Shown: positions 8,658 to 17,006, counted from the first letter of the stretch. The stretch is DNA of 64,000 nucleotides from Micromonospora halophytica (GCF_900090245.1 NZ_FMDN01000004.1:266169-330168), one strand, 5' to 3'. Notes: a model not told the origin generated them from the letters alone. Numbers and translations: made by a program.

Positions 8658-9095
8658 TCAGAGCAGGTAGAAGTTCGCGTAGTGGTCCGGCGAGAACCAG
8701 GTCTTCCCGGTGCTCTTGTTGACCACGATCCGGTAGGCGTCGCGCGAAGCCCCGTACGGGCGGGGGTAGACGTCGTACTCGTAGTAGGCGGCGCTGGCCG
8801 GGAGCTGGCCCTCCCGGTTGTAGAACCGGCCACCGGCGAAGTTGTAGAGCCCGCCGCTCCAGGTGTACCAGCCACGGCTGGTCGGGAAGCCCTTGGCCGC
8901 CCAACCGGTGCGGGCGGCACGGGCGTCCGCGCAGCGGGTCATCGTGCAGGAGTTGTAGACGGCGGCCGAGGCGGAGTCGGTCAGCGTCGGCGCGACCACG
9001 GCCGGGCCGACGAGTGCCGCGGCGACCATGGCGGTGATCAGGGCGAACGTGCCGACCAGGCGGCGCAGGCGGGTCAGCGGGGCGGACGGATCCAC
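8658..9095 (-). CDS. Secreted barnase/RNase N1-family ribonuclease
   Basis: A 145-residue exported guanyl-specific ribonuclease. An N-terminal signal/TM segment (FALITAMVAAALVGPAVV) ends near SASAAVYN; the C-terminal half is a microbial RNase domain. The three catalytic positions of barnase are matched by Glu106 (YYEYDVY), Arg122 (RDAYRIV) and His138 (SPDHYANF). Two Cys near residues 50 and 55 may form a disulfide. The start is GTG 9095. It is transcribed ahead of the barstar gene. The role may be RNA scavenging or contact-independent antagonism; nothing in the sequence decides. Confidence 0.87.
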   Translation of the reverse strand: MDPSAPLTRLRRLVGTFALITAMVAAALVGPAVVAPTLTDSASAAVYNSCTMTRCADARAARTGWAAKGFPTSRGWYTWSGGLYNFAGGRFYNREGQLPASAAYYEYDVYPRPYGASRDAYRIVVNKSTGKTWFSPDHYANFYLL

Positions 9096-9124
9096 GGTGC
9101 CTCCAGATCATGGGACATCGAAGC

Positions 9125-9134
9125 TTGTCGACAA
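9125..9134. promoter_or_regulatory. TTGTCGACAA palindrome in a divergent promoter
   Basis: A perfect 10-bp palindrome followed by an AT-rich run lies in the gap between the divergent RNase (minus) and the 9269 gene (plus). Its position suits an operator, but 10 bp is short and could be chance. Confidence 0.25.
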
Positions 9135-9268
9135 ATATTCTCGACGGGCGGCCCGCCGGCGTACAAGCCCACGCCGAAACTTCTCGGTGAACGTCAAATG
9201 TCCGCCGACCCGGTGCCGCCCACCGGGCGACCAGACTCGATCATGGCCACTTTCGTACGGATGGCACG

Positions 9269-9799
9269 ATGTCCAGCATGGACTGGATGCCGTTGCTGAG
9301 CACGGGAGCGGGTGCCCTCATCGCGCTCTCCGGCAGCCTCCTGGTCGACCTGCGCCGGGAGCGCGACACCCGCTCCCGCGACCGCGACCTGGACCGCTGG
9401 CGTACCTGCGTGGACTTCGCCCTCGCCCTGGACTCGGCGCACACCGCGCTGCGGTCCGCCCCCGCCGGCGACCGGCAGGCGGCCGGCCTGGCGATGACCG
9501 AGGCCGGGGCGTACCAGGCACGCGAGCGGCTGCTGATGTCCGGCACACCGCATCTGGTGGTGGCCGGCGAGGCCGCCTTCCACCGCCTGGTGGCGATACG
9601 CAAGCTGATCGGCGCGGGTTCGGACCTGCGGTCGCCCGACGGACACGAGTCGTACCACGAGTTCGCCGAAACACTGTGGACGTTTCGGATGGCGGTCCGC
9701 AAGCACTTCGGGCACCGGGCGCTCCAGCCCGGGGCGCTGGAGCGTAAGGACTGGTCAGAGCGGCACGAGTGCGCGTACTGCGCGGCGACGCCCGACTGA
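9269..9799 (+). CDS. Hypothetical membrane-anchored protein
   Basis: I do not recognise this 176-residue protein. It has one N-terminal hydrophobic stretch (PLLSTGAGALIALSGSLLVD), then a strongly charged, probably helical region (RRERDTRSRDRDLDRWR) and an alpha-helical body. The C-terminus carries a Cys pair (ECAYCA) that could bind metal. Topology suggests a bitopic protein with a cytoplasmic helical domain. It is monocistronic, divergent from the RNase gene, and precedes a degraded minus-strand region. Coding-type GC3 supports it being real. Confidence 0.65.
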   Translation: MSSMDWMPLLSTGAGALIALSGSLLVDLRRERDTRSRDRDLDRWRTCVDFALALDSAHTALRSAPAGDRQAAGLAMTEAGAYQARERLLMSGTPHLVVAGEAAFHRLVAIRKLIGAGSDLRSPDGHESYHEFAETLWTFRMAVRKHFGHRALQPGALERKDWSERHECAYCAATPD

Positions 9800-9806
9800 T
9801 CCGTGC

Positions 9807-10085
9807 TCAGAGGTAGGCGAAGCGCACGGGCTCCCGCAGCACTACTGCGGCGGAGTCGACGTCGGCGAGCCGGGCGGCGAGGGCCGCAACCGCCAGACGA
9901 GGCGGAAGGGCGGCGCTGAACTTCAGCCCGGCGAGCGCCTTTTCCGTGACGTCCGGCAGGCAGATCCGCTGATCGGCGTCGGCTGTCGCAACCTGTCACA
10001 TCTCGCGGTTCAGGTCACCGCACCTCGCCATGAACCGCCCCGGGACGCCGCCCTCCGTCAGGTTGACTTCGCCAGCACCGACTAC
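9807..10085 (-). pseudogene. C-terminal relic of a helicase-like protein with an in-frame stop
   Basis: Reading minus-strand from about 10085 gives GEVNLTEGGVPGRFMARCGD, LNREM, a TGA at 9996-9998, then QVATADADQRICLPDVTEKA, LAGLKFSAALPPRLAVAALA and a tail ending REPVRFAYL at 9807. Both halves share one frame, so a single nonsense change (probably Trp to stop) interrupts a once-continuous protein end. From memory it resembles C-termini of large actinobacterial DEAD/DEAH helicases; that assignment is tentative. It is spliced directly onto the truncated PIN-like gene, which suggests a deletion junction. Confidence 0.5.
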
Positions 10086-10245
10086 AGCAGATTGTGCTTA
10101 GCTCCTCCACGACCACCTGGGTCGTCCAGCAGTCGGCGTCGATCAGCAGATCCTGGAGGACGTCCAACCGGTCGGCGAGCGTGAAGTGGCTGAGCACCAT
10201 GGTGTCGAGCACGAGGACGGCGGTCGGCTGTGCCGACAGACTCAC
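10015..10245 (-). pseudogene. Truncated PIN-like toxin gene, N-terminal part only
   Basis: The N-terminus (TAVLVLDTMVLSHFTLADRL, then DVLQDLLIDADCWTTQVVVEEL) looks like a PIN-domain ribonuclease: an early Asp on a beta strand and a later VVVEEL helix. After about residue 48 the frame degenerates (STICCSRCWRSQPDGGRRPG) because the DNA there belongs to the helicase relic. GTG 10245 overlaps the XRE/ImmA stop (GTGA), so it was the second gene of a toxin-antitoxin-like pair. Lacking the later acidic residues, the product should be inactive. Confidence 0.6.
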
Positions 10246-11339
10246 GGCGCGATCTCCAGGTCGTCGTCCTCAGGCAGGTCCGCCTCGGTGATCTGACCGT
10301 GCATCAGCTCGACCGCGCGGATGCTGGTGATCCGATGGGTCCGCCACGCTTCCATCACGGCGTGCGCGTAACTCGGCGGCACCCGGACCGCTTCCAGATC
10401 GGGCTGCGGCGCCCAGCCGAGCGCCTCCATGAACTCCGCCCGCGTCGGACGCGCCTGGCCCCAGGCCCGCCGGGTGCCGGCATCGAGCGCCCGCGCCTGC
10501 TCAGCCTGGCGCAGCGCCAGCACCCATGAGGTACGGTACCGAGCCGCGAGACCGATCAACTGCTCCCGGCTCAGCGGCCCCTTGCCCGCCTCGGCCGCGA
10601 CAGCCTGCTCCGGTAGCAGCAGTTCAGCCGCGAACGCATCGATGGCCGCCTCGCGATCCGCCCGGGAGGCGTGCACGCCGAGGTCGCTCGAATACTCGTC
10701 CCCGATGATCAGGTGACCCAGTTCGTGGGCGGCGGTGGCGCGCCGCCTTCCGGGGTCGCCCTTGGTGCTGACCACCGCGACGGCGATGTCACCCTCGACC
10801 AGCGACGCGCCGTCACCGGGCAGATCCGTGACCAGCACCCACTGGCCGGCGCGCTGGCAGACCTCCATGATGCTGTCGATCGGCCCGCCACCCAGCCCGA
10901 GCTGCTGGCGCACCCATCGCGCCGCCTGCCGGGCGTCTGATTCCGACGTGACAGGCTGGACGTAGCGGAGCAGCGGGTGGGCGCGCAGCACGCCCAAGGC
11001 CCTGAGTTGCTGCACGTTGCGCAGCCACTCGACCATGGCGATCTCCAGGCGTTCCGACGACCGGGCCGCCTCGCTGTCGATCTCCTCGGTGAGTGGTACC
11101 GCCCGCCGGGACAGGACCGCCGGCCGAGGCGTGATCAGGTACTCCATCGACACACGAAGCGCGCGGGAGAGCCGCGCCAACTCCAGACCGTCCAGCCTTC
11201 GGGTGCCGGCCTCGACCTTGTTCAGCATGGTGCGGTCGAGTCCCACGGCAGCCGCCAGATCGTGCTGCGACATGCCCGTAGACAGTCGCGCCTGACGCAC
11301 GCGCTCGCCGATCTCGCCCCACGCCAGCTCCTCAGCCAT
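10242..11339 (-). CDS. XRE regulator fused to an ImmA/IrrE-type metallopeptidase
   Basis: A 365-residue protein with an N-terminal helix-turn-helix (IGERVRQARLSTGMSQHDLA, then AAVGLDRTMLNKVEAG) and a C-terminal M78 domain holding the zinc motif HELGHLIIGDE. This architecture is common in phage repressors and in antitoxins of two-gene TA systems. It is followed with a 4-bp overlap by a truncated PIN-like gene, so it was probably the antitoxin and autoregulator and is now an orphan. ATG 11339 sits directly next to a perfect palindrome and no Shine-Dalgarno is visible, suggesting a leaderless message; ATG 11360 is an in-frame alternative. Confidence 0.85.
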   Translation of the reverse strand: MAEELAWGEIGERVRQARLSTGMSQHDLAAAVGLDRTMLNKVEAGTRRLDGLELARLSRALRVSMEYLITPRPAVLSRRAVPLTEEIDSEAARSSERLEIAMVEWLRNVQQLRALGVLRAHPLLRYVQPVTSESDARQAARWVRQQLGLGGGPIDSIMEVCQRAGQWVLVTDLPGDGASLVEGDIAVAVVSTKGDPGRRRATAAHELGHLIIGDEYSSDLGVHASRADREAAIDAFAAELLLPEQAVAAEAGKGPLSREQLIGLAARYRTSWVLALRQAEQARALDAGTRRAWGQARPTRAEFMEALGWAPQPDLEAVRVPPSYAHAVMEAWRTHRITSIRAVELMHGQITEADLPEDDDLEIAP

Positions 11340-11340
11340 G

Positions 11341-11368
11341 GTGCGATAATCGCACACCATTGTGCGAT
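11341..11368. promoter_or_regulatory. XRE autoregulatory operator
   Basis: GTGCGAT-A-ATCGCAC (11341-11355) is a perfect 7-1-7 palindrome immediately upstream of the XRE start. A further GTGCGAT half-site begins at 11362, exactly 21 bp on, about two helical turns, so cooperative repressor binding over the start is plausible. Confidence 0.65.
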
Positions 11369-11386
11369 CGCGTGCGCGCACGCAAA

Positions 11387-11626
11387 TCAGGGCTCGCGCA
11401 TCCAGGTCTTCGGATCGGTGACGAAGATGCCCTTGCCCTGATGCCGTCGGATGACGCGCAGGGCTTCGAGCCGCACGTAAACCATCTGGATCGTCGACGT
11501 GCCGACCTTGTAGTCCGCCGCCATCTGCGCGATCGATGGCAGCTTGTCCTCGGGCTTGAGCCGCTTGGCTCTCACCCCGGCGATGATGTCGTCCGCGATG
11601 CGGATGTAGTCGGGTGTTATAGGCAT
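11387..11626 (-). CDS. Small GntR-family winged-helix regulator
   Basis: A 79-residue protein that is almost only a GntR wHTH: YIRIADDIIAGVRAKRLKPE, DKLPSIAQMAADYKVGTSTI and the wing RRHQGKGIFVTDP. No ligand-binding domain follows. ATG 11626 has AAGGAG eight bases upstream, whereas the longer frame adds an unlikely N-terminus. Such stand-alone GntR domains often accompany plasmid-type (KorA/TraR-like) or TA loci, which agrees with the neighbouring XRE/PIN remains. It is transcribed toward the XRE gene with a 47-bp gap. Confidence 0.8.
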   Translation of the reverse strand: MPITPDYIRIADDIIAGVRAKRLKPEDKLPSIAQMAADYKVGTSTIQMVYVRLEALRVIRRHQGKGIFVTDPKTWMREP

Positions 11627-11851
11627 GGCGCTCCTTGCGTGGCACGCCAATTCGATCACGAACCGCCCCCGGGCAACAACAATCGGTGGTTGACTTACAC
11701 GGCTTAGCCGTTAGGGTTGTCCGCGAGCCGCTCCTCGCGTGGCAACGAGTACGGCTCATCCCCCTGGTCGGGGCGGGTGCGCGTGCCCGTCCCGACCCAC
11801 CGGACCGCTCCGCTGTCGTACCGCTGATCCCAGGCTGCGGCGGCGGGGCCG

Positions 11852-11886
11852 GCGGGTCGCGCGCTGCCGGCGTGCGCGCGACCCGC
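11852..11886 (+). terminator. 13-bp perfect inverted repeat ahead of the DivIVA-domain gene
   Basis: GCGGGTCGCGCGC (11852-11864) and its exact complement (11874-11886) enclose a 9-nt loop, 45 bp before the start at 11932. It lies in the 305-bp gap after the divergent GntR gene. It could be a terminator of incoming transcription or a leader hairpin; I see no gene in the rest of this gap. Confidence 0.5.
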
Positions 11887-11931
11887 CTTCCAGGCAGCGC
11901 ACGGCACACCGACGCTCAGGAGAGGACCGAC

Positions 11932-12210
11932 GTGGCCCAGGTGTATCGATCCGGCCGGCTCTACGGGACCGGCCGCCCGGCCCGGACGACCCCGCACGAG
12001 GTGCGCACCCGCACGTTCGCGCCGCGCTGGCGCGGCGTCGACCCCGATCAGGTACGCCAGTTCCAGGCCCAGGTCGCCGACGAGCTGGCCGACCTGCACC
12101 GGCAGGTACGCGAGCTCGCCCAGGAGAACGACCGGATCAAGCAGGCGCTGCGCGACTGGCAGACCCTGCACGCCCGGGAGTGCCGCGCGGCGAACTCCGG
12201 GCACTGGTGA
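11932..12210 (+). CDS. DivIVA-domain small protein
   Basis: A 92-residue protein whose middle (RTFAPRWRGVDPDQVRQFQAQ) is the short DivIVA/Wag31 repeat motif, followed by a coiled coil (VADELADLHRQVRELAQEND, then RIKQALRDWQ). It is far shorter than Wag31 and has only one coil. GTG 11932 is preceded by AGGAGAGG. The stop overlaps the next gene's GTG, so the two are coupled. A role in polar or septal scaffolding is inferred from the domain only. Confidence 0.75.
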   Translation: MAQVYRSGRLYGTGRPARTTPHEVRTRTFAPRWRGVDPDQVRQFQAQVADELADLHRQVRELAQENDRIKQALRDWQTLHARECRAANSGHW

Positions 12211-12455
12211 ACGAGCGGCCCTTCCCCGGCGACCTGCTGATCGTCGACGGGGCGGCGTCGGTGCAGTTCGCCGGGGACCGGGCGCTGCGGGTACGGGTGG
12301 TGTCGGTCGACGCGGACGAGCCGTACCCGGGTTGGCTCTGGCTGACCGGGTACGTGCTGAACCGGCGAGACCGGGCGACCGCCAAGCGCGAGATCTACGT
12401 CCGGCTCGCCGGCCTACGTGCCCCGTCGACTTCTGCGTCACGCGTTCGAATCTGA
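12207..12455 (+). CDS. Hypothetical protein coupled to the DivIVA-domain gene
   Basis: An 82-residue protein without a recognised domain. It contains beta-rich hydrophobic segments (FPGDLLIVDGAASVQFAG, then ALRVRVVSVDADEPYPGWLW) like a small beta-barrel, and a basic C-terminus. GTG 12207 overlaps the upstream TGA (GTGA), which together with GC3 supports it. It ends convergently with the DUF559 gene, 32 bp away. Function unknown; it presumably works with the DivIVA-domain partner. Confidence 0.65.
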   Translation: MNERPFPGDLLIVDGAASVQFAGDRALRVRVVSVDADEPYPGWLWLTGYVLNRRDRATAKREIYVRLAGLRAPSTSASRVRI

Positions 12456-12487
12456 CCGCGCCACTCGACCCGTTGCTGGCTCACGAG

Positions 12488-13570
12488 TCATGTATTCACG
12501 ATCGAGTCTTCTCCTCGGTCCTGGCGGCTGGCGAGGATCGCCAGCACCTCTCGGCGTACCGCCTCGGGTTCGTGCACCAGGCGGCGGTGGGCGAAGCGCA
12601 CGACGAGCACGCCCACGGTGGCCAGCAGCGCGTCGCGGCGCAGGTCGACCTCCCGCTGCCGGGGATCGCCGTGGGTCGTCGCGCCGTCGAGTTCGAAGTC
12701 GACGCGTTCCCGCTCGGCGTACACGTCGAGGTACATGACGCGCCGGCCGACGACGACGCGGGTCTGACGCCGGAACGCCGGCATCCCCGGGCCGGTGAAG
12801 ACGTGGTCGTGGCCCCACACCTCCAGCGGGCTGCGGCAGCCGGCGTCGAGCCGGGCGAGCAGGGTACGCAGCTGCACGCGGTCGGCCAGCCGGGGTGCGG
12901 TGGCGAGCGCGGCCCGGATCCGTTCCGGTGTGGTGAGCCGGTCGTTGACCGCTCTGATCACCGGGGCGGCCCGATCGGCGGGCGGAAGCAACGGCCAGGC
13001 GTCGACCAGTGCCCGTTCCAACCGCACGACCGGCATCCCGGCCCGGACCACCACGCCGGGCGGGCCCATCGTGAGCCCGTGCCGGTGGTGCACGGCCAGC
13101 AGCGGGCGGGGACGCAGCCCCGATCCGTGCGGCGTGTCGAGATGCGTCGGCTCGTCAGCGGACTGCCGACGCAGACCCCAGACGTCCAACGCGGTGACAC
13201 TGCTCAACGCCGCCCGCCCGTCGGCGTAGGCGAGGGCGACCCGTCGCCGTGTGTCGAGGTCGAGTTGTCCGAAGACGTGCTCGCGCACGCCCGGTCCGGC
13301 GACGCGGGCTCCGCCCTGCGCGGGCCGGACGGTTGCCGTCGGCGGTCCGTCGCCGGCCGCCGGCTCGCGGAGCGCGCTCGGAGTCAGGGGCGGAGACCAC
13401 GGCGCGGGCCTCAGCAGGATGGCGTCGACGTAGACGCCGGGCAGGGCCGGACGGAGGGCACCGGTGCGGCAGTTGTGCCGCAGGACCCAGCCGGGTACGA
13501 CCTGGATGACCGCCTGACGGGTCACCACCCCGCCGCTCCGCTCGACAAGGGATCGCAGCACCGGATGCAC
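12488..13570 (-). CDS. DUF559 (Vsr-like) endonuclease-domain protein with AbiEi-like N-terminus
   Basis: A protein of about 360 residues. The N-terminus (VLRSLVERSGGVVTRQAVIQ, VYVDAIL) resembles the winged AbiEi antitoxin domain. The C-terminus has a DUF559 restriction-like fold: RRQTRVVVGRRVMYLDVYAE, VDFELDGATTHGDPRQREVD with the E/D-rich core, and LVVRFAHRRLV. This combination is frequent in actinobacteria and usually unlinked to a toxin. I chose GTG 13570 (VHPVLRSL), where homology-like sequence begins; starts up to 13651 are open. Nuclease activity is unproven. Confidence 0.72.
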   Translation of the reverse strand: MHPVLRSLVERSGGVVTRQAVIQVVPGWVLRHNCRTGALRPALPGVYVDAILLRPAPWSPPLTPSALREPAAGDGPPTATVRPAQGGARVAGPGVREHVFGQLDLDTRRRVALAYADGRAALSSVTALDVWGLRRQSADEPTHLDTPHGSGLRPRPLLAVHHRHGLTMGPPGVVVRAGMPVVRLERALVDAWPLLPPADRAAPVIRAVNDRLTTPERIRAALATAPRLADRVQLRTLLARLDAGCRSPLEVWGHDHVFTGPGMPAFRRQTRVVVGRRVMYLDVYAERERVDFELDGATTHGDPRQREVDLRRDALLATVGVLVVRFAHRRLVHEPEAVRREVLAILASRQDRGEDSIVNT

Positions 13571-13686
13571 AGCGGCGAGGATGCACCACGGCGCGCTTTC
13601 GGTGCCCTCTCGACGCCGCCGCCCTGTGGACATCCACCGGTCTGTGCACAACGCCCACTCCCGCTGAGCGTCTGCTATGGCTGCTC

Positions 13687-13751
13687 ATGATCGGGTAGCG
13701 CTTCTGGACAGTTTCACCGGCGTGTCGTGTCCCGAATCGCTACTCGATCAT
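13687..13751 (-). terminator. 14-bp inverted repeat after the sigma-factor gene
   Basis: Positions 13687-13700 and 13738-13751 pair over 14 bp with one mismatch, around a 37-nt loop, abutting the TAA of the minus-strand sigma gene. It fits a terminator or processing hairpin. Confidence 0.45.
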
Positions 13752-14959
13752 TAAGGCGGGGCAGGGCGGGTGAGCTGCTGCTGCAGGAACGCCTGTTCGG
13801 CGGGGTTGGCGGTGCGCCTCAGGGCGGCGGTGTAGGCGTCGGCCGCCTCCTCGGTGTGGCCCAGGCGGCGCAGCAGGTCGGCGCGGACGGCATGGAAGAC
13901 GTGGTAGTGCGCCAACGGCAGGTCGTCGACGAGGGCGAGCGCCACGGCGGGCCCGTGCACCTCGGCCACGGCGACCGCCCGGTTCAGCGCCACGACCGGG
14001 CCGGGGGCGAGCGCGTGCAGGTGGTCGTACAGTGCCAGGACCTGGACCCAGTCGGTGTCGGCGGCGGTCGCGGCGTCGCTGTGCACCGCGTTGATCGCGG
14101 CCTGGATCTGGTACGGGCCGGGACGCCCGCGGCGCAGGCAGCGGCGCACGAGCGCCTGGCCCTCGGCGATCAGGGGGCGGTCCCAGCGGGTGCGGTCCTG
14201 CGCGGTCAGCGGCACGAACCCGTCGTCGGTGACCCGGGCGGGCCGGCGGGCCTCGGTGAGCAGCATCAACGCGAGCAGGCCCAGCGCCTCCGGCTCGTCG
14301 GGCATCAGCTCGACCAGCAGCCGACCGAGTCGCAGGGCCTCGACGCACAGGTCCGCGCGAACCGGTTGCGGCCCACTGCTGGCGGTGTGCCCCTCGTTGA
14401 AGACGAGGTAGACCACGGCGAGCACGGCGCGCACCCGGTCGGGCAGGTCGGCGTCGCGCGGCACCCGGTACGGGATGCCGGCGTGGCGGATCTTGGCCTT
14501 GGCGCGGACCAGCCGCTGCGCCATGGTCGGCTCGGGGACCAGGAAGGCGCGGGCGATCTCGGCGGTACTGAGCCCGCCGAGCAGGCGCAGGGTGAGCGCG
14601 ACCCGGGCGGCCGGGGCGAGAGCCGGGTGGCAGCAGGTGAAGATCAGGCGGAGCCGGTCGTCGCGCACGGGTCCCTCCTCGGCGGGTGGTTCCTGGGCGT
14701 GCAGCAGGGCGGCCTGGGCGTGCCGGTCGGCCCGGGACGCCTCCCGGCGCAGCCGGTCGATGGCGCGGTTTCGGGCGGTGGTGATGATCCAACCGGCCGG
14801 GGCCGGGGGCGGCCCGTCGACCGGCCAGCGCCGGACGGCCTCGGTGAACGCGTCCTGGACGGCCTCCTCGGCGAGGCCGATGTCGCCGAGGAGGCGGACC
14901 AGGACGGCGACCGCGCGGCCGTACTCCGCGCGGAACACCCGCTCGACCGGGTCGGTCAC
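13751..14959 (-). CDS. ECF RNA polymerase sigma factor with long C-terminal domain (ECF42-like)
   Basis: A 402-residue sigma factor. Region 2 begins [20 protein letters not shown] and includes [17 protein letters not shown]; region 4 follows ([31 protein letters not shown]). About 220 extra residues contain the [13 protein letters not shown] and [20 protein letters not shown] blocks typical of this extended, TPR-bearing group. Its GTG overlaps the stop of the upstream YCII/DGPF gene, the usual partner of ECF42 factors, which lack a classical anti-sigma. Control probably involves the C-terminal extension and the DGPF protein. Confidence 0.9.
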   Translation of the reverse strand: MTDPVERVFRAEYGRAVAVLVRLLGDIGLAEEAVQDAFTEAVRRWPVDGPPPAPAGWIITTARNRAIDRLRREASRADRHAQAALLHAQEPPAEEGPVRDDRLRLIFTCCHPALAPAARVALTLRLLGGLSTAEIARAFLVPEPTMAQRLVRAKAKIRHAGIPYRVPRDADLPDRVRAVLAVVYLVFNEGHTASSGPQPVRADLCVEALRLGRLLVELMPDEPEALGLLALMLLTEARRPARVTDDGFVPLTAQDRTRWDRPLIAEGQALVRRCLRRGRPGPYQIQAAINAVHSDAATAADTDWVQVLALYDHLHALAPGPVVALNRAVAVAEVHGPAVALALVDDLPLAHYHVFHAVRADLLRRLGHTEEAADAYTAALRRTANPAEQAFLQQQLTRPAPP

Positions 14960-15303
14960 CCGTCACCCTGGAAGGGGCGGACCTCGATGGGCAGGGTGGT
15001 GGCGCGGGCGTAGCGACGACCCCAGTGCAGGGCGGCGTCCAGGTCGGACGCCCGCAGGATGGTGAAGCCGCCCAGGTGCTCCTTGCCCTCGATGAACGGT
15101 CCGTCGGTGACCAGCACCTCGTCGCCCTCGGCGCGCAGCACGGTGGCGGTCTCCGGGCCGTGCAGGCCCTGCCCGAAGACCCAGCAGCCGGCGGCCTCCA
15201 ACTCGTCGCGGATCGCGCCCAGCTCGCGCATCACCCCGGCCAGGAACTCCGGGTCGGGCGTGCCGCCCTCGGGCTGGTAGATGCTCAACAGGTACTGCTT
15301 CAC
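14956..15303 (-). CDS. YCII/DGPF-domain protein, partner of the ECF sigma factor
   Basis: A 115-residue YCII-family protein ([14 protein letters not shown] start, [20 protein letters not shown] core with the DGPF motif, [11 protein letters not shown] end). These ferredoxin-like proteins are co-transcribed with ECF42-type sigma factors, and several family members are enzymes or small-molecule sensors. GTGA overlap with the sigma gene gives fixed stoichiometry. Its exact contribution to sigma control is unknown. The gene is preceded by an AT-richer gap shared with the divergent lysozyme gene. Confidence 0.88.
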   Translation of the reverse strand: MKQYLLSIYQPEGGTPDPEFLAGVMRELGAIRDELEAAGCWVFGQGLHGPETATVLRAEGDEVLVTDGPFIEGKEHLGGFTILRASDLDAALHWGRRYARATTLPIEVRPFQGDG

Positions 15304-15576
15304 GTGACGCCTCCTGGTGGATGTGGGTCAGCTTCCACCTTCCACACGATCGGCGACCCGGCGAATCGACACTCCGGCACTGGGATTCTCCGGCCAGTGC
15401 CGGGCGAGCCGGTGGGCGGACGAGCCGGTGGGCGGGCGGCGGCCGAGGCAATGGCCGCACCCCTGCATAGACAATCTTGATTGCAGCTATTGAAAAGTAT
15501 CTACGTCTCGTGCCCTAATACTGACAGTTCCTTTCACCACTCCCGCCGCCCGCGCGGCACTCCCCAGGGAGGAAAA

Positions 15577-16311
15577 ATGAACCGTCTGCGCGCGAGCGCG
15601 GCGGCCCTGCTGGCGACCGTCATGGTGCTCGCCGGCGCCGCCGCCCTCCGCCCCACCCCCGCCGACGCCGCCCCGGCCGGACTACCCGGCATGGACGTCT
15701 CCAGTTGGCAGGGCAACGTCAACTGGTCCGCCGCCTGGAACAACGGCGCCCGCTTCGCGTACGTGAAGGCCACCGAGGGCACCGGCTACACCAATCCGTA
15801 CTTCGCCCAGCAGTACAACGGCTCCTACAACGTCGGGATGATCCGGGGCGCGTACCACTTCGCCCTGCCCGACCGGTCCAGCGGCGCCACCCAGGCCAAC
15901 TGGTTCGTCGACCACGGCGGCGGCTGGTCGCGGGACGGCCGGACGCTGCCCGGCGCGCTCGACATCGAGTACAACCCGTACGGCGCGACCTGCTACGGGT
16001 TGAGCCAGAGCGGCATGCGCAACTGGATCACGTCCTTCGTGAACCAGTACCGCGCCCGCACCGGCCGCTGGGCGACGATCTACACGACCACGGACTGGTG
16101 GCGCACCTGCACCGGCAACTACAGCGGATTCGCCGCCACCAACCCGCTCTGGATCGCCCGGTACGCCGGCACGGTCGGCACCCTCCCGGCGGGCTGGCCG
16201 GTCTACTCCTTCTGGCAGTGGTCGTCCTCGGGCATCCTCCCCGGCGACCAGAACGTCTGGAACGGCTCGCTCGACCGGCTCAGGGTGCTCGCCTGCGACG
16301 GACCCTGCTGA
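15577..16311 (+). CDS. Secreted GH25 lysozyme (muramidase)
   Basis: A 244-residue exported muramidase cleaving the MurNAc-GlcNAc bond of peptidoglycan. A signal peptide (LLATVMVLAGAAAL) ends at PADAAPAG, followed by a single GH25 barrel: GMDVSSWQGNVNW (Asp), FAYVKATEGTGY, GALDIEYNPYG (catalytic Asp-Glu pair) and YSFWQWSS. ATG 15577 follows AGGGAGG at 15567-15573. No separate wall-binding domain is present. The PGRP amidase gene starts 23 bp downstream, so the two wall hydrolases are probably co-transcribed. Confidence 0.92.
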   Translation: MNRLRASAAALLATVMVLAGAAALRPTPADAAPAGLPGMDVSSWQGNVNWSAAWNNGARFAYVKATEGTGYTNPYFAQQYNGSYNVGMIRGAYHFALPDRSSGATQANWFVDHGGGWSRDGRTLPGALDIEYNPYGATCYGLSQSGMRNWITSFVNQYRARTGRWATIYTTTDWWRTCTGNYSGFAATNPLWIARYAGTVGTLPAGWPVYSFWQWSSSGILPGDQNVWNGSLDRLRVLACDGPC

Positions 16312-16334
16312 CTTCGGAACTGAGGAGGACGAGA

Positions 16335-17006
16335 ATGTCCGTACCCGTCTCCCGCCGCACCGCGCTGCGCGGCGCGGTCCTGCTCGGCGCCGCCGCCGGT
16401 GTCTCCGCCCTGGCCCAGCTCGGCGGCGACCGGGGTGTCCGCGCCGCTGCCACCCGCGTCGACCAGCCGACCATCGCCAACTGTGCCACCTGGGGCGCTC
16501 GGCCGCCGGCCTCCCGGGTCAGCGTGGTGCCGAGCCGCCCCAACAAGATCATCGTGCATCACACGGCGTTCCCGAACTCGACCGACTACAGCCTGGCCCA
16601 CGCGTACGCGAACTCCCGCGACATCCAGGACCTGCACATGGACACCAACGGCTGGTTGGACTCCGGGCAGCACTTCACCAACAGCCGCGGCGGTCACCTG
16701 ACCGAGGGCCGGCACGGCAGCCTGTACGCGCTGCTGCACGGGCAGACCATGGTGCAGGGGGCGCACTGCGTCGGGCAGAACAGCCAGGCGATCGGCATCG
16801 AGAACGAGGGCATCTACCTGGACGTGCAGCCACCCAAGGCGCTCTGGGACAGCCTGGTGGTGTTCTGTGCCTTCACCTGCCAGCAGTACGCCATCGCGCC
16901 CAGCGAGATCTACGGCCACAAGGACTTCAACGCCACCCAGTGCCCGGGGCTGCTGCACGGTCGGCTCCCCGAGCTGCGCGCCGCGGTCGCCGCGCGCCTT
17001 GCCTAA
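16335..17006 (+). CDS. Secreted PGRP-type N-acetylmuramoyl-L-alanine amidase
   Basis: A 223-residue zinc amidase cutting the MurNAc-L-Ala bond. The N-terminus is a twin-arginine signal (SRRTALRGAVLLGAAAG), so it is likely exported folded. The amidase_2/PGRP domain has IIVHHTAF (His75/His76), LHGQTMVQGAHCVGQNSQAI, GIENEG and GHKDFNATQCPG, giving the His/His/Cys zinc site. ATG 16335 follows GAGGAGGACGAGA. It is coupled in position to the GH25 gene; both would remodel or scavenge peptidoglycan. A small hairpin overlaps the stop. Confidence 0.9.
   Translation: MSVPVSRRTALRGAVLLGAAAGVSALAQLGGDRGVRAAATRVDQPTIANCATWGARPPASRVSVVPSRPNKIIVHHTAFPNSTDYSLAHAYANSRDIQDLHMDTNGWLDSGQHFTNSRGGHLTEGRHGSLYALLHGQTMVQGAHCVGQNSQAIGIENEGIYLDVQPPKALWDSLVVFCAFTCQQYAIAPSEIYGHKDFNATQCPGLLHGRLPELRAAVAARLA

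Noticed and set aside
11704..11850. Minus-strand C-terminus-like sequence (WDQRYDSGAVRWVGTGT, ending ADNPNG) upstream of the GntR gene
   Set aside because: It looks somewhat protein-like but has no start codon or ribosome site in a sensible place and could be a chance open stretch.
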